Below are positions 8,999 through 17,164 of a stretch of 64,000 nt of DNA, piece by piece (within the stretch, counting starts at the first letter, position 1; each line of letters opens with the position of its first letter). Below the pieces are notes generated by a model. That model was not told the origin of the DNA. It searched no databases and was given only the letters and a program-made list of their open reading frames with translations. The stretch is from contig CADBDA010000002.1 in the NCBI GenBank assembly GCA_902793295.1, positions 124,001 to 188,000 of the forward strand, read 5' to 3'. A program made the translations under genes and the position numbers. The DNA comes from an uncultured Bacteroidota bacterium (GTDB lineage: Bacteria; Bacteroidota; Bacteroidia; Bacteroidales; P3).

Positions 8999-11740
8999 AT
9001 GAAGAAATTGCTTCTGCTCGATGGCATGGCCATGGTCTACCGTGCCTACTATGCGCTCAACCACAATCCGCGCATGAACAGCCGCGGAATGAACACCTCC
9101 GCCGTGCTGGGATTCACCACCACACTCTACGACCTGCTGCGCCAGCAGCAGCCCACCCATTGCGCCGTCTGTTTCGATCGTTCGGAACCCACCTTCCGCC
9201 ATGAACGCTATGCCGAATACAAGGCCAACCGCGAAGCCATGCCTGAGGAAATCCAGCAGGCACTGCCTTATATCATGCGGGTGCTCGACGGCTTTTCCAT
9301 TCCGGTGGTGACATGTGCGGGCTACGAGGCCGACGACCTGATCGGCACCCTGTCGCGTCAGGCCGAGGAGGCGGGATTCGACCTGGTGCTGATGGTGACG
9401 CCCGACAAGGACTTTGCCCAGCTGGTCACCAACAAGGTGCACCTCTACCGCTTCGGTCGCAAGGGAAAACCCGACAGCATCTATACGCCCGTCGAGGTTT
9501 GCGAGGCGTTCTGTGTGGAGCGACCGGCTCAGGTGGCCGACATCCTGGGGCTGTGGGGCGATGCGGTGGACAATATTCCGGGCATTCCCGGGGTGGGGGA
9601 GAAGAAGGCCAAGCAATTGGTTCAACAGTTTGGAAGCGTGGAAAATATGATTGACCACGCCGACGAAATCCGCAACGAGAAACTGCGCGTTCTGGTACAC
9701 CAATATGCTGCACAGGCCCGCATGTCGAAAGAGTTGGCCACCATCTGCCGCGAGGCGCCGGTGCAGTTTGACGAGACCAGCCTGGCGGTGACCCGCCCGG
9801 ACTATGACCAGCTGGCAGCGCTCTTTACCGAACTGGAATTCCGTGCCTTCGCCAACCGCGTCTATACCGACCTCACCGTCAGCGATCCGGATTTGGCGCA
9901 GAAGCTGAATCTGCGTGCCAAACCGAGCAAGGCGTCGCAGCCGGCACCCAAACCCAAGCCCCCAAAGCCTGCCGACCCTTCGCAGGCATCGCTGTTTGGC
10001 GACAACGAGGAAGCGGTGGAAGCGGCCGACGAAACGCATCCGTCGGCGTCCGACAGCCATCGGCAGCTGGCTACGCTGCAGAGCCTGAACGACCTGCAGG
10101 ATCGCGATTTCGCCATCTATCTGGATGTCGACCCCAAAAAACATACCACCAAGGGCATCGCCTTTGCCACCGGCCCGTCCGACTCGTTCTATCTGCCTTT
10201 CGACGGCAACGAGTACTTCTCCTTCCTGCAGTCGTCTCTCGGCAATCCCGACACGCGCAAAATCTGCTACGACCTGAAACAGCTGAAGCACAGCTTTATC
10301 GACCATGGTGTCAGCATTGAGGGCGAAGTGTTCGACGTGATGCTGGCCCACTATCTGCTAGACCCCGAAGCGCGTCATTATCTTGATTTTATCTGTTCGG
10401 CCGAGCACCATCTGTCGCTCGACGAAAACGACCCCCAGTACGCCTACGCGGCGGCCGAAGCGCTCTACAGGCTCTATCAGCCGATGAGCCAGAAGTTGCT
10501 TGACAACGACATGATTGCCCTCTACCGCGATGTGGAGGTGCCGCTGGTCGATGTGCTGGTCGATATGGAACGCGAAGGGGTGCGTATCGATGTCGACGCC
10601 CTGCAACGCTATTCGGCCGACCTCAGCGCCCAGCGCGACGCAATCGAACAGCAAATCTACGAACTGGCTGGCGGACAATTCAATATCGGATCGCCCAAGC
10701 AACTGGGCGAGGTGCTCTACGAGCGGCTGCAGGTGACCGATAAGCCTCCGCTCACCGCCACCAAGCAGTACAGCACCGCCGAAGAGGTGCTGCAAAAACT
10801 CAGCGACCGCCATGCCATCATTCCGCTCATTCTCGAATACCGGTCGCTCAGCAAGCTCATTTCCACCTACCTCGACACCTTTCCCAAACTGATAGATCCC
10901 CATTCGGGCCGCCTCCACACCATCTACAATCAGGCGGTGACCGCTACGGGTCGACTCAGCTCGTCGAACCCCAACCTGCAGAATATCCCTATCCGTACCG
11001 AACGGGGACGCGAAATCCGTCGCGCTTTCGTGGCCCGCAACGACGAATACTGCATCTTGGCGGCCGACTATTCGCAGATAGAGCTCCGCATCATCGCCTC
11101 GCTGGCCCACGATGAGCACATGATCGCTGCCTTCGCCAACCATTACGACATCCACGCTGCCACCGCTGCCAAAATCTACCATCTGGACATTGACCAGGTC
11201 AGCAAGGAGCAGCGTCGCAACGCCAAGTCGGTCAACTTCGGCATCATCTACGGCATCAGCGCCTTTGGATTGTCCGAGCAGCTGGGTATCGCCCGCAAGG
11301 AGGCCTCCGCGCTGATTGGGGAATACTTCGAGCAGTATCCGTCCATCAAGCGCTACATTGATGAGAATGTGGAATTTGCCCGTGCCAACGGCTATGCGCA
11401 AACCCTTTTGGGACGCCGTCGCTGGCTGCACGAAATCAACAGCCGCAATGCCGCCCAGCGCCAGTTTGCGGAACGCAATGCCGTGAATATGCCCATTCAG
11501 GGCACCTCGGCGGACATGATCAAGATCGCTATGATTCGCATCTGGCGGCGTTTCCGTCAGGAGGGGCTGCGTTCGCGCATGATTCTGCAGGTGCACGATG
11601 AATTGGTCTTCGACGTCTACCGGCCCGAGGTGGAGCAGGTCAAGGAGATTGTCCGCAACGAAATGGAGAACGCCTTGCCGCTCAACATCCCCGTCGAGGT
11701 CGGCATCGATGTCGGCGAGAATTGGCTGCAAGCGCACTGA
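8999..11740 (+). CDS. polA: DNA polymerase I, with a proofreading domain that looks inactive
   Basis: A 913-residue DNA polymerase I for repair and Okazaki-fragment maturation. Residues 1-290 form the 5' nuclease with its acidic residues (Asp8, Asp60, EADDLIG near 110). Residues 305-340 form a Pro/Lys linker ending in QASLF (329-333), which resembles a beta-clamp-binding motif. Residues 360-500 occupy the 3'-5' exonuclease position. Residues 510-913 are the polymerase, with motif A DYSQIELR (Asp690), motif B around Lys743, Phe747 and Tyr751, and motif C HDE (866-868). The exonuclease motifs are altered: the first reads LDVD (375-378) instead of DTE, and by my alignment the Asp positions of motifs II and III are replaced (KQL near 427-429, Ala-rich near 482-488). 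Last gene of the pepA-pdxA-polA run. Confidence 0.97.
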   Translation: MKKLLLLDGMAMVYRAYYALNHNPRMNSRGMNTSAVLGFTTTLYDLLRQQQPTHCAVCFDRSEPTFRHERYAEYKANREAMPEEIQQALPYIMRVLDGFSIPVVTCAGYEADDLIGTLSRQAEEAGFDLVLMVTPDKDFAQLVTNKVHLYRFGRKGKPDSIYTPVEVCEAFCVERPAQVADILGLWGDAVDNIPGIPGVGEKKAKQLVQQFGSVENMIDHADEIRNEKLRVLVHQYAAQARMSKELATICREAPVQFDETSLAVTRPDYDQLAALFTELEFRAFANRVYTDLTVSDPDLAQKLNLRAKPSKASQPAPKPKPPKPADPSQASLFGDNEEAVEAADETHPSASDSHRQLATLQSLNDLQDRDFAIYLDVDPKKHTTKGIAFATGPSDSFYLPFDGNEYFSFLQSSLGNPDTRKICYDLKQLKHSFIDHGVSIEGEVFDVMLAHYLLDPEARHYLDFICSAEHHLSLDENDPQYAYAAAEALYRLYQPMSQKLLDNDMIALYRDVEVPLVDVLVDMEREGVRIDVDALQRYSADLSAQRDAIEQQIYELAGGQFNIGSPKQLGEVLYERLQVTDKPPLTATKQYSTAEEVLQKLSDRHAIIPLILEYRSLSKLISTYLDTFPKLIDPHSGRLHTIYNQAVTATGRLSSSNPNLQNIPIRTERGREIRRAFVARNDEYCILAADYSQIELRIIASLAHDEHMIAAFANHYDIHAATAAKIYHLDIDQVSKEQRRNAKSVNFGIIYGISAFGLSEQLGIARKEASALIGEYFEQYPSIKRYIDENVEFARANGYAQTLLGRRRWLHEINSRNAAQRQFAERNAVNMPIQGTSADMIKIAMIRIWRRFRQEGLRSRMILQVHDELVFDVYRPEVEQVKEIVRNEMENALPLNIPVEVGIDVGENWLQAH

Positions 11741-11772
11741 TTCTGAAAAAAAGTTGTAAAGTCGTTGACAAT

Positions 11773-11823
11773 AAAAAAGTTGAAAGCCGAATGACAAGCG
11801 CATTCCGGTTTTCAACTTTTTTT
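11773..11823. terminator. Bidirectional terminator between polA and the GHKL ATPase gene
   Basis: AAAAAAGTTGAAA with GCCGAATG on one side pairs with CATTCCGG and TTTTCAACTTTTTT on the other, with A-run and T-run flanks. It can end both convergent genes. Confidence 0.88.
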
Positions 11824-11876
11824 GATGAAGGGTGGGAGGGGGCTACGTCCATGCCTATCCCACAAACAATACGGCG

Positions 11877-12425
11877 TCAGTTGTTGTAATGGATTTCTTC
11901 CAAGTTTTCCTGCACCATGTCTTTCAGCCAGTTGTACACTTTTACGTCGTTCATGTCCATGCCGTCGAGCGCCTCTTTGATTTCGTCGGTGTCGAAGACG
12001 AATTCGCCCTCGTCGGTGATGTGGGTGTAGATGATGTGGATATCCTGGTGTGCGGCGCAGAGCATGACGATGGTGCCCGACAGGTCGCCCATCGGCGGAC
12101 GGTCCCAGTGGTCATGCTGGAACCAGAAATGGAGCTTGGTCCCCTTGCCGACTTCGCTTTCCAGGGTCATTCCGCCGCCGCAGTTCTCGGTGTTCATCTT
12201 GATGAGCGGCAGTCCCAAACCTACCTTGCGGGTGGTGCGCGAGGTGGTGTAGGGGTCGGTGACCTTTGCCAGAAATTCGGGCGACATGCCTTTGCCGTTA
12301 TCCTCGATGGTGAAGTCGTAGAGGTTGTCCTTCAGGCTGTCCTTGATGGTGAGTCGCACCAGCGTCGAGTTGGCGGCGGTGGAGTTCTCCATCAGGTCGT
12401 ATACGTGCATTGCCAGTTCTTTCAT
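11877..12425 (-). CDS. Stand-alone GHKL (histidine-kinase-like) ATPase-domain protein
   Basis: A 182-residue cytosolic protein with a GHKL ATP-binding fold but no dimerisation/phospho-histidine domain. The N box is MENSTAANST (12-21), the G1 box DNGKGM (about 42-47) and the G2 box GLGLPLIK (about 69-76), followed by GKGTKLHFW. The last 80 residues form a separate acidic region with no motif that I know. Such ATPases occur beside FeFe-hydrogenase clusters and as anti-sigma or switch kinases; none of those partners is present here. The metallophosphoesterase gene lies 45 bases upstream in the same direction and is probably co-transcribed. Function is unknown; ATP binding is likely. Confidence 0.8.
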   Translation of the reverse strand: MKELAMHVYDLMENSTAANSTLVRLTIKDSLKDNLYDFTIEDNGKGMSPEFLAKVTDPYTTSRTTRKVGLGLPLIKMNTENCGGGMTLESEVGKGTKLHFWFQHDHWDRPPMGDLSGTIVMLCAAHQDIHIIYTHITDEGEFVFDTDEIKEALDGMDMNDVKVYNWLKDMVQENLEEIHYNN

Positions 12426-12470
12426 ATATATTATAATGTGTATTGATGATAATAAGGTCGGTACTATTGG

Positions 12471-12959
12471 TTAAAATTTGCTGAATTCGCATATCTCCAA
12501 GTCTTTGGGCTTGTCGTCGAGCACTAATCTGACGAGGGTGGCTTTCTGGTGGAACCCCTGTCGGCCGGCGGCGCCAGGGTTGATGTGGAGCATGTTGTAG
12601 CACTTGTCGTACATCACCCTCAGAATATGAGAATGTCCGGCGACGAAGATGTCGGGTTTTTCGCTTTCGAAGAAGGGGAGCATGCGACGTTCGTAGTGGC
12701 CCGGGTAACCGCCGATGTGGGTCATGATGATCTTTATCCCCTCGCGGGTGAACAGCTGTGTTTCGGGCACCACATTGCGCAGGTCCCAACCGTCGGTGTT
12801 GCCATACACGGCCATGGTGGGTTTGAACTCGCGCAGCTGCTCCAACACCCCAGGACCGATGTCGCCTGCGTGCCACAACTCGTCGCATTCGGCGAAGAAA
12901 GTGTATACCTGCTTAGGTATCGTCCCATGTGTATCTGACAAAATTCCAATGCGTTTCAT
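12471..12959 (-). CDS. YfcE/MJ0936-type metallophosphoesterase
   Basis: A 162-residue calcineurin-like phosphoesterase of the small YfcE/MJ0936 class, which binds two divalent metals and cleaves phosphodiesters. All metal-binding blocks are present: GILSDTHG (residues 5-12), HAGDIG (about 31-36), YGNTD (about 54-58), THIGG (about 81-85) and GHSH (about 107-110). The physiological substrate of these enzymes is generally unknown. It is the first gene of a pair with the GHKL ATPase. A -7 element for this strand lies at 13010-13017. Confidence 0.9.
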   Translation of the reverse strand: MKRIGILSDTHGTIPKQVYTFFAECDELWHAGDIGPGVLEQLREFKPTMAVYGNTDGWDLRNVVPETQLFTREGIKIIMTHIGGYPGHYERRMLPFFESEKPDIFVAGHSHILRVMYDKCYNMLHINPGAAGRQGFHQKATLVRLVLDDKPKDLEICEFSKF

Positions 12960-12989
12960 TTTTTATCTTGTCGAATGGTCTAATCTTCG

Positions 12990-12997
12990 TACTTTTG
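12990..12997 (+). promoter_or_regulatory. -7 element (TACTTTTG) for the DMT exporter gene
   Basis: TACTTTTG matches TAnnTTTG, 50 bases before the ATG at 13048. It is only 12 bases from an opposing -7 element. Confidence 0.6.
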
Positions 12998-13009
12998 CAA
13001 AAATTTTTG

Positions 13010-13017
13010 CAAAGATA
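13010..13017 (-). promoter_or_regulatory. -7 element (TATCTTTG) for the metallophosphoesterase gene
   Basis: CAAAGATA on the plus strand is TATCTTTG on the minus strand, about 50 bases upstream of the ATG at 12959. It faces and overlaps the promoter of the divergent exporter gene. Confidence 0.6.
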
Positions 13018-13047
13018 CATAAAAAATCCCGATAGACTCGTCCCTAC

Positions 13048-13950
13048 ATGAAAAAATATCTTCCGCAGTTGCTCTTGGTAGTTTCGTCCGCCTTCTGGGG
13101 TGCCTCGTTCATCTTCACCAAAGACCTTTTCATCAGCGAACCTGCCATCACGCCTTACATTATCCTCACCTTCCGCATGTTCATCGCCTCGTTGTTCACC
13201 ATTCCCTTCCTGGCGTTGACCCACAAGCTGCAACGCATCCAAAAAGGTCATCTGCGCTACTTCCTGCTGCTGGCCTTCGCCGAACCGTTTCTCTACAGCA
13301 TCTGTGAGACGACCGGTGTGAAGTTCGTGTCGGGCAGTCTGGCGTCGATTATCGTCGCCACCATCCCGCTGTTCATTCCCTTTGGAATGGCGCTGGTCTA
13401 CAAGGAACGGCTGCGTTTCCAAACCATCTTTGGTGTGCTGCTTTCGCTGGCAGGTATCGCGCTGATGTCGCTCGACGACAATTTCTCCTTCAGCGCCAAC
13501 CCAATAGGTATTGCGCTTCTGGCTGGCGCTGTTGTTATTGCGGTTGTCTACACGCTGATTCTGGTCAAGATTTTGAACCATTACCATCCGGTGACCATCA
13601 CCAGCTACCAGAATCTCATCGGGTTGGTTTATTTCCTGCCGCTGATGCTGCTGACGGACCACGACAAGCTTCCGCTGCTCTCCTTCTCGCCCCACATGCT
13701 GCTCTATTTGGCATTCCTCGGAATCTTCTGCTCCACAGTGGCCTACATGTTTTTCAACTACGGTATGCGCAGTCTGGGCGCCACTGCTGGGTCGGTCTAC
13801 AACAACATCATTCCCGTCTTCTCGTTGCTGCTGGCCTTGATGATAGGGCAGGAGTCGTTCAGCATCATGAAGGTGGTCGGCATGGCGGTGGTCCTGGTGG
13901 GCCTCACGGTGGCGCAGCGCAAAGGAAGGAAAAAACAGCCGACACAATAA
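13048..13950 (+). CDS. EamA/DMT-superfamily transporter
   Basis: A 300-residue inner-membrane protein with about ten hydrophobic segments and two EamA repeats (about 5-140 and 155-295), typical of drug/metabolite exporters. The first helix carries SSAFWGASFIFTKDL, the normal DMT opening, and the second repeat ends with FSLLLALMIGQESFSIMKVVG, which is also family typical. The C terminus is basic (RKGRKKQPTQ), consistent with a cytoplasmic end. The substrate is unknown; amino acids or metabolites are common for the family. It is monocistronic and divergent from the metallophosphoesterase gene. Confidence 0.92.
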   Translation: MKKYLPQLLLVVSSAFWGASFIFTKDLFISEPAITPYIILTFRMFIASLFTIPFLALTHKLQRIQKGHLRYFLLLAFAEPFLYSICETTGVKFVSGSLASIIVATIPLFIPFGMALVYKERLRFQTIFGVLLSLAGIALMSLDDNFSFSANPIGIALLAGAVVIAVVYTLILVKILNHYHPVTITSYQNLIGLVYFLPLMLLTDHDKLPLLSFSPHMLLYLAFLGIFCSTVAYMFFNYGMRSLGATAGSVYNNIIPVFSLLLALMIGQESFSIMKVVGMAVVLVGLTVAQRKGRKKQPTQ

Positions 13951-14022
13951 TTCGCACAATCGTGCGTTTATGTTATGGTTCCGAAAATCGGAAACTGCAA
14001 GTTCCTATTTAAGTAAAGATTG

Positions 14023-14940
14023 ATGAAGACTATAAAAACCAATATATTGGCATTGCTTGCCGCCACGCTGCTGGCTTCTGCCTGCGACCGCTTCGAAAGC
14101 GACCAGACGGCTCCGGCCTACCTCAAAATCGACGCCATCACCGTAGTGGACAACAGCGCCGACTCGTGGAGTTCCGAATCGGGCTTTTTCACCTGCGATA
14201 TCGATGCTGTCAACCTTATCGTCTGGCAGGAGGGTGATGCGTCCGAAACCAATCTGGGCACCTTCAACCTGCCCTGTACCGTGCCGGTGATGAAGCACGG
14301 CAACATCGACTATGTGCGTGTGGTACCCGTGGTGCGTCAGAACGGCATCGCCGGCAGCCGCATCGCCTATCCTTATTATAAGACCATCACCCTCGACGAC
14401 GTGACCCTCACTATTGATTCGGTCACCTGTTTCGACACCATCCGCACACAGTATATGCCCAGTTCCACCATGAGGGTGGTCTGGTCCGAATTTTTCGAGC
14501 CTGGTCCTAGTGCCGTGAAGCTCGACACCGCTGTGCAACGGCTGGTCTACAAACCCGACACCATCCGCTCGGGCTACGGCTGCGGCGTTGTCCGCGTGCC
14601 CGACAGCGTGATGAGCATCAATTTCTGGTCCGATTCGACCTGCAACGTGCCGACACCAGGTGTGGCGCTTTATCTGGAAATGGACTATTGGAGCGATTTC
14701 GACTTCAGCGTGGGTCTGAACAACCCCATCTACAACGGAGGCTCGAACACCATCATGTCGGCCATGACCATCTTCGGCAAACCCCAAGCAGGATGGCAGA
14801 AAATCTACATCAATCTGGGTCGCATCTGGGGCCCCCGCTACCGCTACTATCCCCATATCAGACTATTTTTCTCGGTCTTCAACCCCAACGGCAAAGCCGG
14901 CAACCTCTACATCGACAACATGAAGCTGCTCACTATCTGA
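14023..14940 (+). CDS. Lipoprotein of unknown function
   Basis: A 305-residue predicted lipoprotein that I do not recognise. The N terminus MKTIKTNILALLAATLLASAC is a clear type II signal peptide with lipobox ASAC. The acceptor Cys is followed by DRFESD; acidic residues just after the Cys are the known surface-export signal in Bacteroidetes, so outer-leaflet display is possible (inference). The rest is beta-rich, with no repeats or catalytic motifs that I can name. An in-frame TTG lies just before the ATG; I chose the ATG. The sugar-transferase gene follows after 53 bases in the same direction, so co-transcription is likely. Confidence 0.85.
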   Translation: MKTIKTNILALLAATLLASACDRFESDQTAPAYLKIDAITVVDNSADSWSSESGFFTCDIDAVNLIVWQEGDASETNLGTFNLPCTVPVMKHGNIDYVRVVPVVRQNGIAGSRIAYPYYKTITLDDVTLTIDSVTCFDTIRTQYMPSSTMRVVWSEFFEPGPSAVKLDTAVQRLVYKPDTIRSGYGCGVVRVPDSVMSINFWSDSTCNVPTPGVALYLEMDYWSDFDFSVGLNNPIYNGGSNTIMSAMTIFGKPQAGWQKIYINLGRIWGPRYRYYPHIRLFFSVFNPNGKAGNLYIDNMKLLTI

Positions 14941-14993
14941 TACTTCGCTCATCCAACTAACCATTTTTCTTCCATCATTATCTTTCCACTGTT

Positions 14994-16412
14994 TTGAACA
15001 AAAAACGACAGACAATAAAGTATATGGCGTGGGATTTTGTCGCTGCCATTTTGGCGTGGGCGGCATTCTTCCTGTTCCGCAAGGTCGTCATCGACAACGA
15101 TCGTTTCCAGGATGTCAACCAGGTGTTTCGCGATTCCAACTTCTGGTGGGGCATCGTTCTGCTGCCCGTGGCGTGGTGCTGTTTCTATGCTTTTCAGGGC
15201 ACCTACAAGAATGTGTATCGCAAATCGCGCCTCAAAGAATTGGAAATGACGCTGATGGCTTCCGTTATTGGTGTCATCGTCATCTTCTTCACCTTGTTGC
15301 TCGACGACCACATCTCCTCCTACCACAACTACTACCTCAGTTTCCTGATGCTGTTCCTCTTCCATTTCGGCATCACCTATCTGGGCCGTCTCGTCATCAC
15401 ATCGCACACGGCCAAGCTGGTTCATACCCGTCGCATCGGTTTTCCCACGTTGTTGGTCGGAAGCGGCCGCAAGGCCTTCACCACTTTCCAGGATCTTGAG
15501 AACCAGGCGGTCTATTCGGGCAATATCTTTAAAGGTTTTGTACAGGTCAACGGACATGTCGACGAGGACTTGCTTAAGGTCATGCCGCGTCTGGGGTCGT
15601 TGTCTGACATCAATGCCATCATCGAACAGTATCATATCGAGGAGGTTATCTTCGCTGTGGAGGACTGCCAGAACGACAAAATCAACCAGATCATCTTCCT
15701 GCTGGACCGTCGCGACGATGTCCTCATCAAAATCACGCCCGACCTGCGCGATATTATCTATGGCACGGTGAAGATCAACTCCATCTTCCATTCGCCGCTC
15801 ATCACCATCAATCCGCGCCCCATGGAGGAATGGCAATACAGCGCCAAGCGCTTGCTGGACATTCTGCTTTCCCTTCTGGCGTTGGTGCTGCTGTCGCCAG
15901 TCTTTCTCGTCACGGCCCTCATAGTGAAATGCACCTCGCCCGGCCCCGTCTTCTATGCCCAAGAGCGTATTGGCTACCGTGGCAAGCCGTTCAAGATGCA
16001 CAAGTTCCGCTCCATGTATATCGACGCCGAATCGGCCGGACCCGCCCTGTCCAAGGACGACGATCCGCGCATCACCCCCTTCGGCCGCATCATGCGCAAA
16101 TACCGTCTGGACGAGATTCCGCAGTTCTACAACGTGCTGAAGGGTACCATGTCCATCGTAGGACCGCGTCCCGAGCGGCAGTATTTTATCGACCAGATAG
16201 TGGAACGGGCACCGGAATACTTGCTGCTGCAGAAGGTGAAGCCTGGCATCACCTCGTGGGGTCAGGTCAAGTACGGCTACGCGGAGAATGTCGACGAGAT
16301 GGTGGAGCGCCTGCGCTATGACCTGCTCTACATGGAGAACATGTCGTTGGCCACCGATATCAAGATTCTTCTCTACACGGTCATCATCATCTTCCAAGGT
16401 CGCGGCAAATAG
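14994..16412 (+). CDS. Polyprenyl-phosphate sugar-1-phosphate transferase (WcaJ/WbaP type), TTG start
   Basis: A 472-residue membrane enzyme that moves a sugar-1-phosphate from a nucleotide sugar to undecaprenyl phosphate, the first step of a surface glycan. The order is four to five N-terminal membrane helices (about 1-130), a Rossmann-like CoA-binding-type domain (about 145-265), one further hydrophobic segment (about 283-305) and the catalytic bacterial sugar-transferase domain (about 315-472). The last includes KFRSMYIDAE, DDPRITPFG, RLDEIPQ and SIVGPRPE. The start is TTG at 14994 giving MNKKRQTIKYMAWDF; the residues before the ATG at 15024 resemble homologues, so TTG is preferred. No glycosyltransferases, flippase or polymerase genes accompany it, which is unusual for a capsule initiator. 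Confidence 0.9.
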   Translation: MNKKRQTIKYMAWDFVAAILAWAAFFLFRKVVIDNDRFQDVNQVFRDSNFWWGIVLLPVAWCCFYAFQGTYKNVYRKSRLKELEMTLMASVIGVIVIFFTLLLDDHISSYHNYYLSFLMLFLFHFGITYLGRLVITSHTAKLVHTRRIGFPTLLVGSGRKAFTTFQDLENQAVYSGNIFKGFVQVNGHVDEDLLKVMPRLGSLSDINAIIEQYHIEEVIFAVEDCQNDKINQIIFLLDRRDDVLIKITPDLRDIIYGTVKINSIFHSPLITINPRPMEEWQYSAKRLLDILLSLLALVLLSPVFLVTALIVKCTSPGPVFYAQERIGYRGKPFKMHKFRSMYIDAESAGPALSKDDDPRITPFGRIMRKYRLDEIPQFYNVLKGTMSIVGPRPERQYFIDQIVERAPEYLLLQKVKPGITSWGQVKYGYAENVDEMVERLRYDLLYMENMSLATDIKILLYTVIIIFQGRGK

Positions 16413-16532
16413 TCTGCCGTCTCATCCTTTCATCGTCCCAGGCCGATGGCATCTGTCAGCGGCTGCAAATGGTTCGTTCGGATGGTGCCGTGCTCCCCAA
16501 GAATGATTGGTCATACGGCCATGCCTGACAAA

Positions 16533-16573
16533 TAAAAAAAAAGTTGGTTCCGCATTGGAAACCAACTTTTTCT
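16533..16573. terminator. Bidirectional terminator between sugar transferase and zinc-ribbon genes
   Basis: AAAAAGTTGGTT/CC pairs with GG/AAACCAACTTTTT around a short loop, with A and T runs on both sides. It fits the end of both convergent genes. Confidence 0.82.
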
Positions 16574-16591
16574 GTTTTGATGAAGGATGGC

Positions 16592-17110
16592 TTATTTGCC
16601 CAGCAGGCTCATCACCTTGGGGTAGATGAAGTCCCACTTCCACCATGCTGCTGCCGCGGCGGCGAGAATCAGCAGGATGATGATAATCCAAATCCATCCA
16701 TGACGTTTGCGGGGGGCGGGAGCCGACTCCACTTCGTTTTCCATGGCTGCGGCCATCTCGTCGGCGGTTCCGACGACCTCCTGCTGGGCAGCCTCGATGG
16801 CGGCCATTGCTTCGGCGCGATCGGAGTTCGCTTCGGCTTCGGGCATTGCTGCAGGCGCTTCAGGAACGATGGGTTCAGTCTGCTGTGGTTCGGCGGGAGC
16901 GACCACGGGTTCCGGTTCGGGCTCCGGAGCCGGTTGGGGGTGGTAGTTGCCCGAAAGGACAGCCTCCATCGTCTTGTGCGAATTCTCGTCACTGATGGCT
17001 TGGGTCACGTAGTTGCCTGCCGACAGCTGCACGTCGCTTCCGCAGTAGGGGCATTTGGCCTCATTGTCGTAGAAGGGCCGGCCGCATTTTTTGCATTTGA
17101 TCAGTTTCAT
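16592..17110 (-). CDS. Zinc-ribbon protein with acidic linker and C-terminal membrane anchor
   Basis: A 172-residue protein. An N-terminal zinc ribbon has Cys6, Cys9, Cys20 and Cys23 (CKKCGRPF and CPYCG). Residues about 45-130 are low-complexity and rich in Glu, Pro and Ala. A basic RKRHGW is followed by one strongly hydrophobic helix (about 137-157) and a short tail. This suggests a tail-anchored inner-membrane protein with the ribbon in the cytosol. Similar zinc-ribbon proteins of unknown role are common in Bacteroidetes. It lies downstream of the S9 peptidase gene on the same strand (54-base gap) and may be co-transcribed with it. No enzymatic function is evident. Confidence 0.82.
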   Translation of the reverse strand: MKLIKCKKCGRPFYDNEAKCPYCGSDVQLSAGNYVTQAISDENSHKTMEAVLSGNYHPQPAPEPEPEPVVAPAEPQQTEPIVPEAPAAMPEAEANSDRAEAMAAIEAAQQEVVGTADEMAAAMENEVESAPAPRKRHGWIWIIIILLILAAAAAAWWKWDFIYPKVMSLLGK

Positions 17111-17164
17111 AAACTTATTGGATTAAGGATTAAGAAAGGATGATTTTCTTTTTTCGATTCTCTG

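Noticed and set aside
7296..10351. Long minus-strand open frames opposite pepA, pdxA and polA
   Set aside because: All three plus-strand genes have complete catalytic motifs; the antisense products have none.
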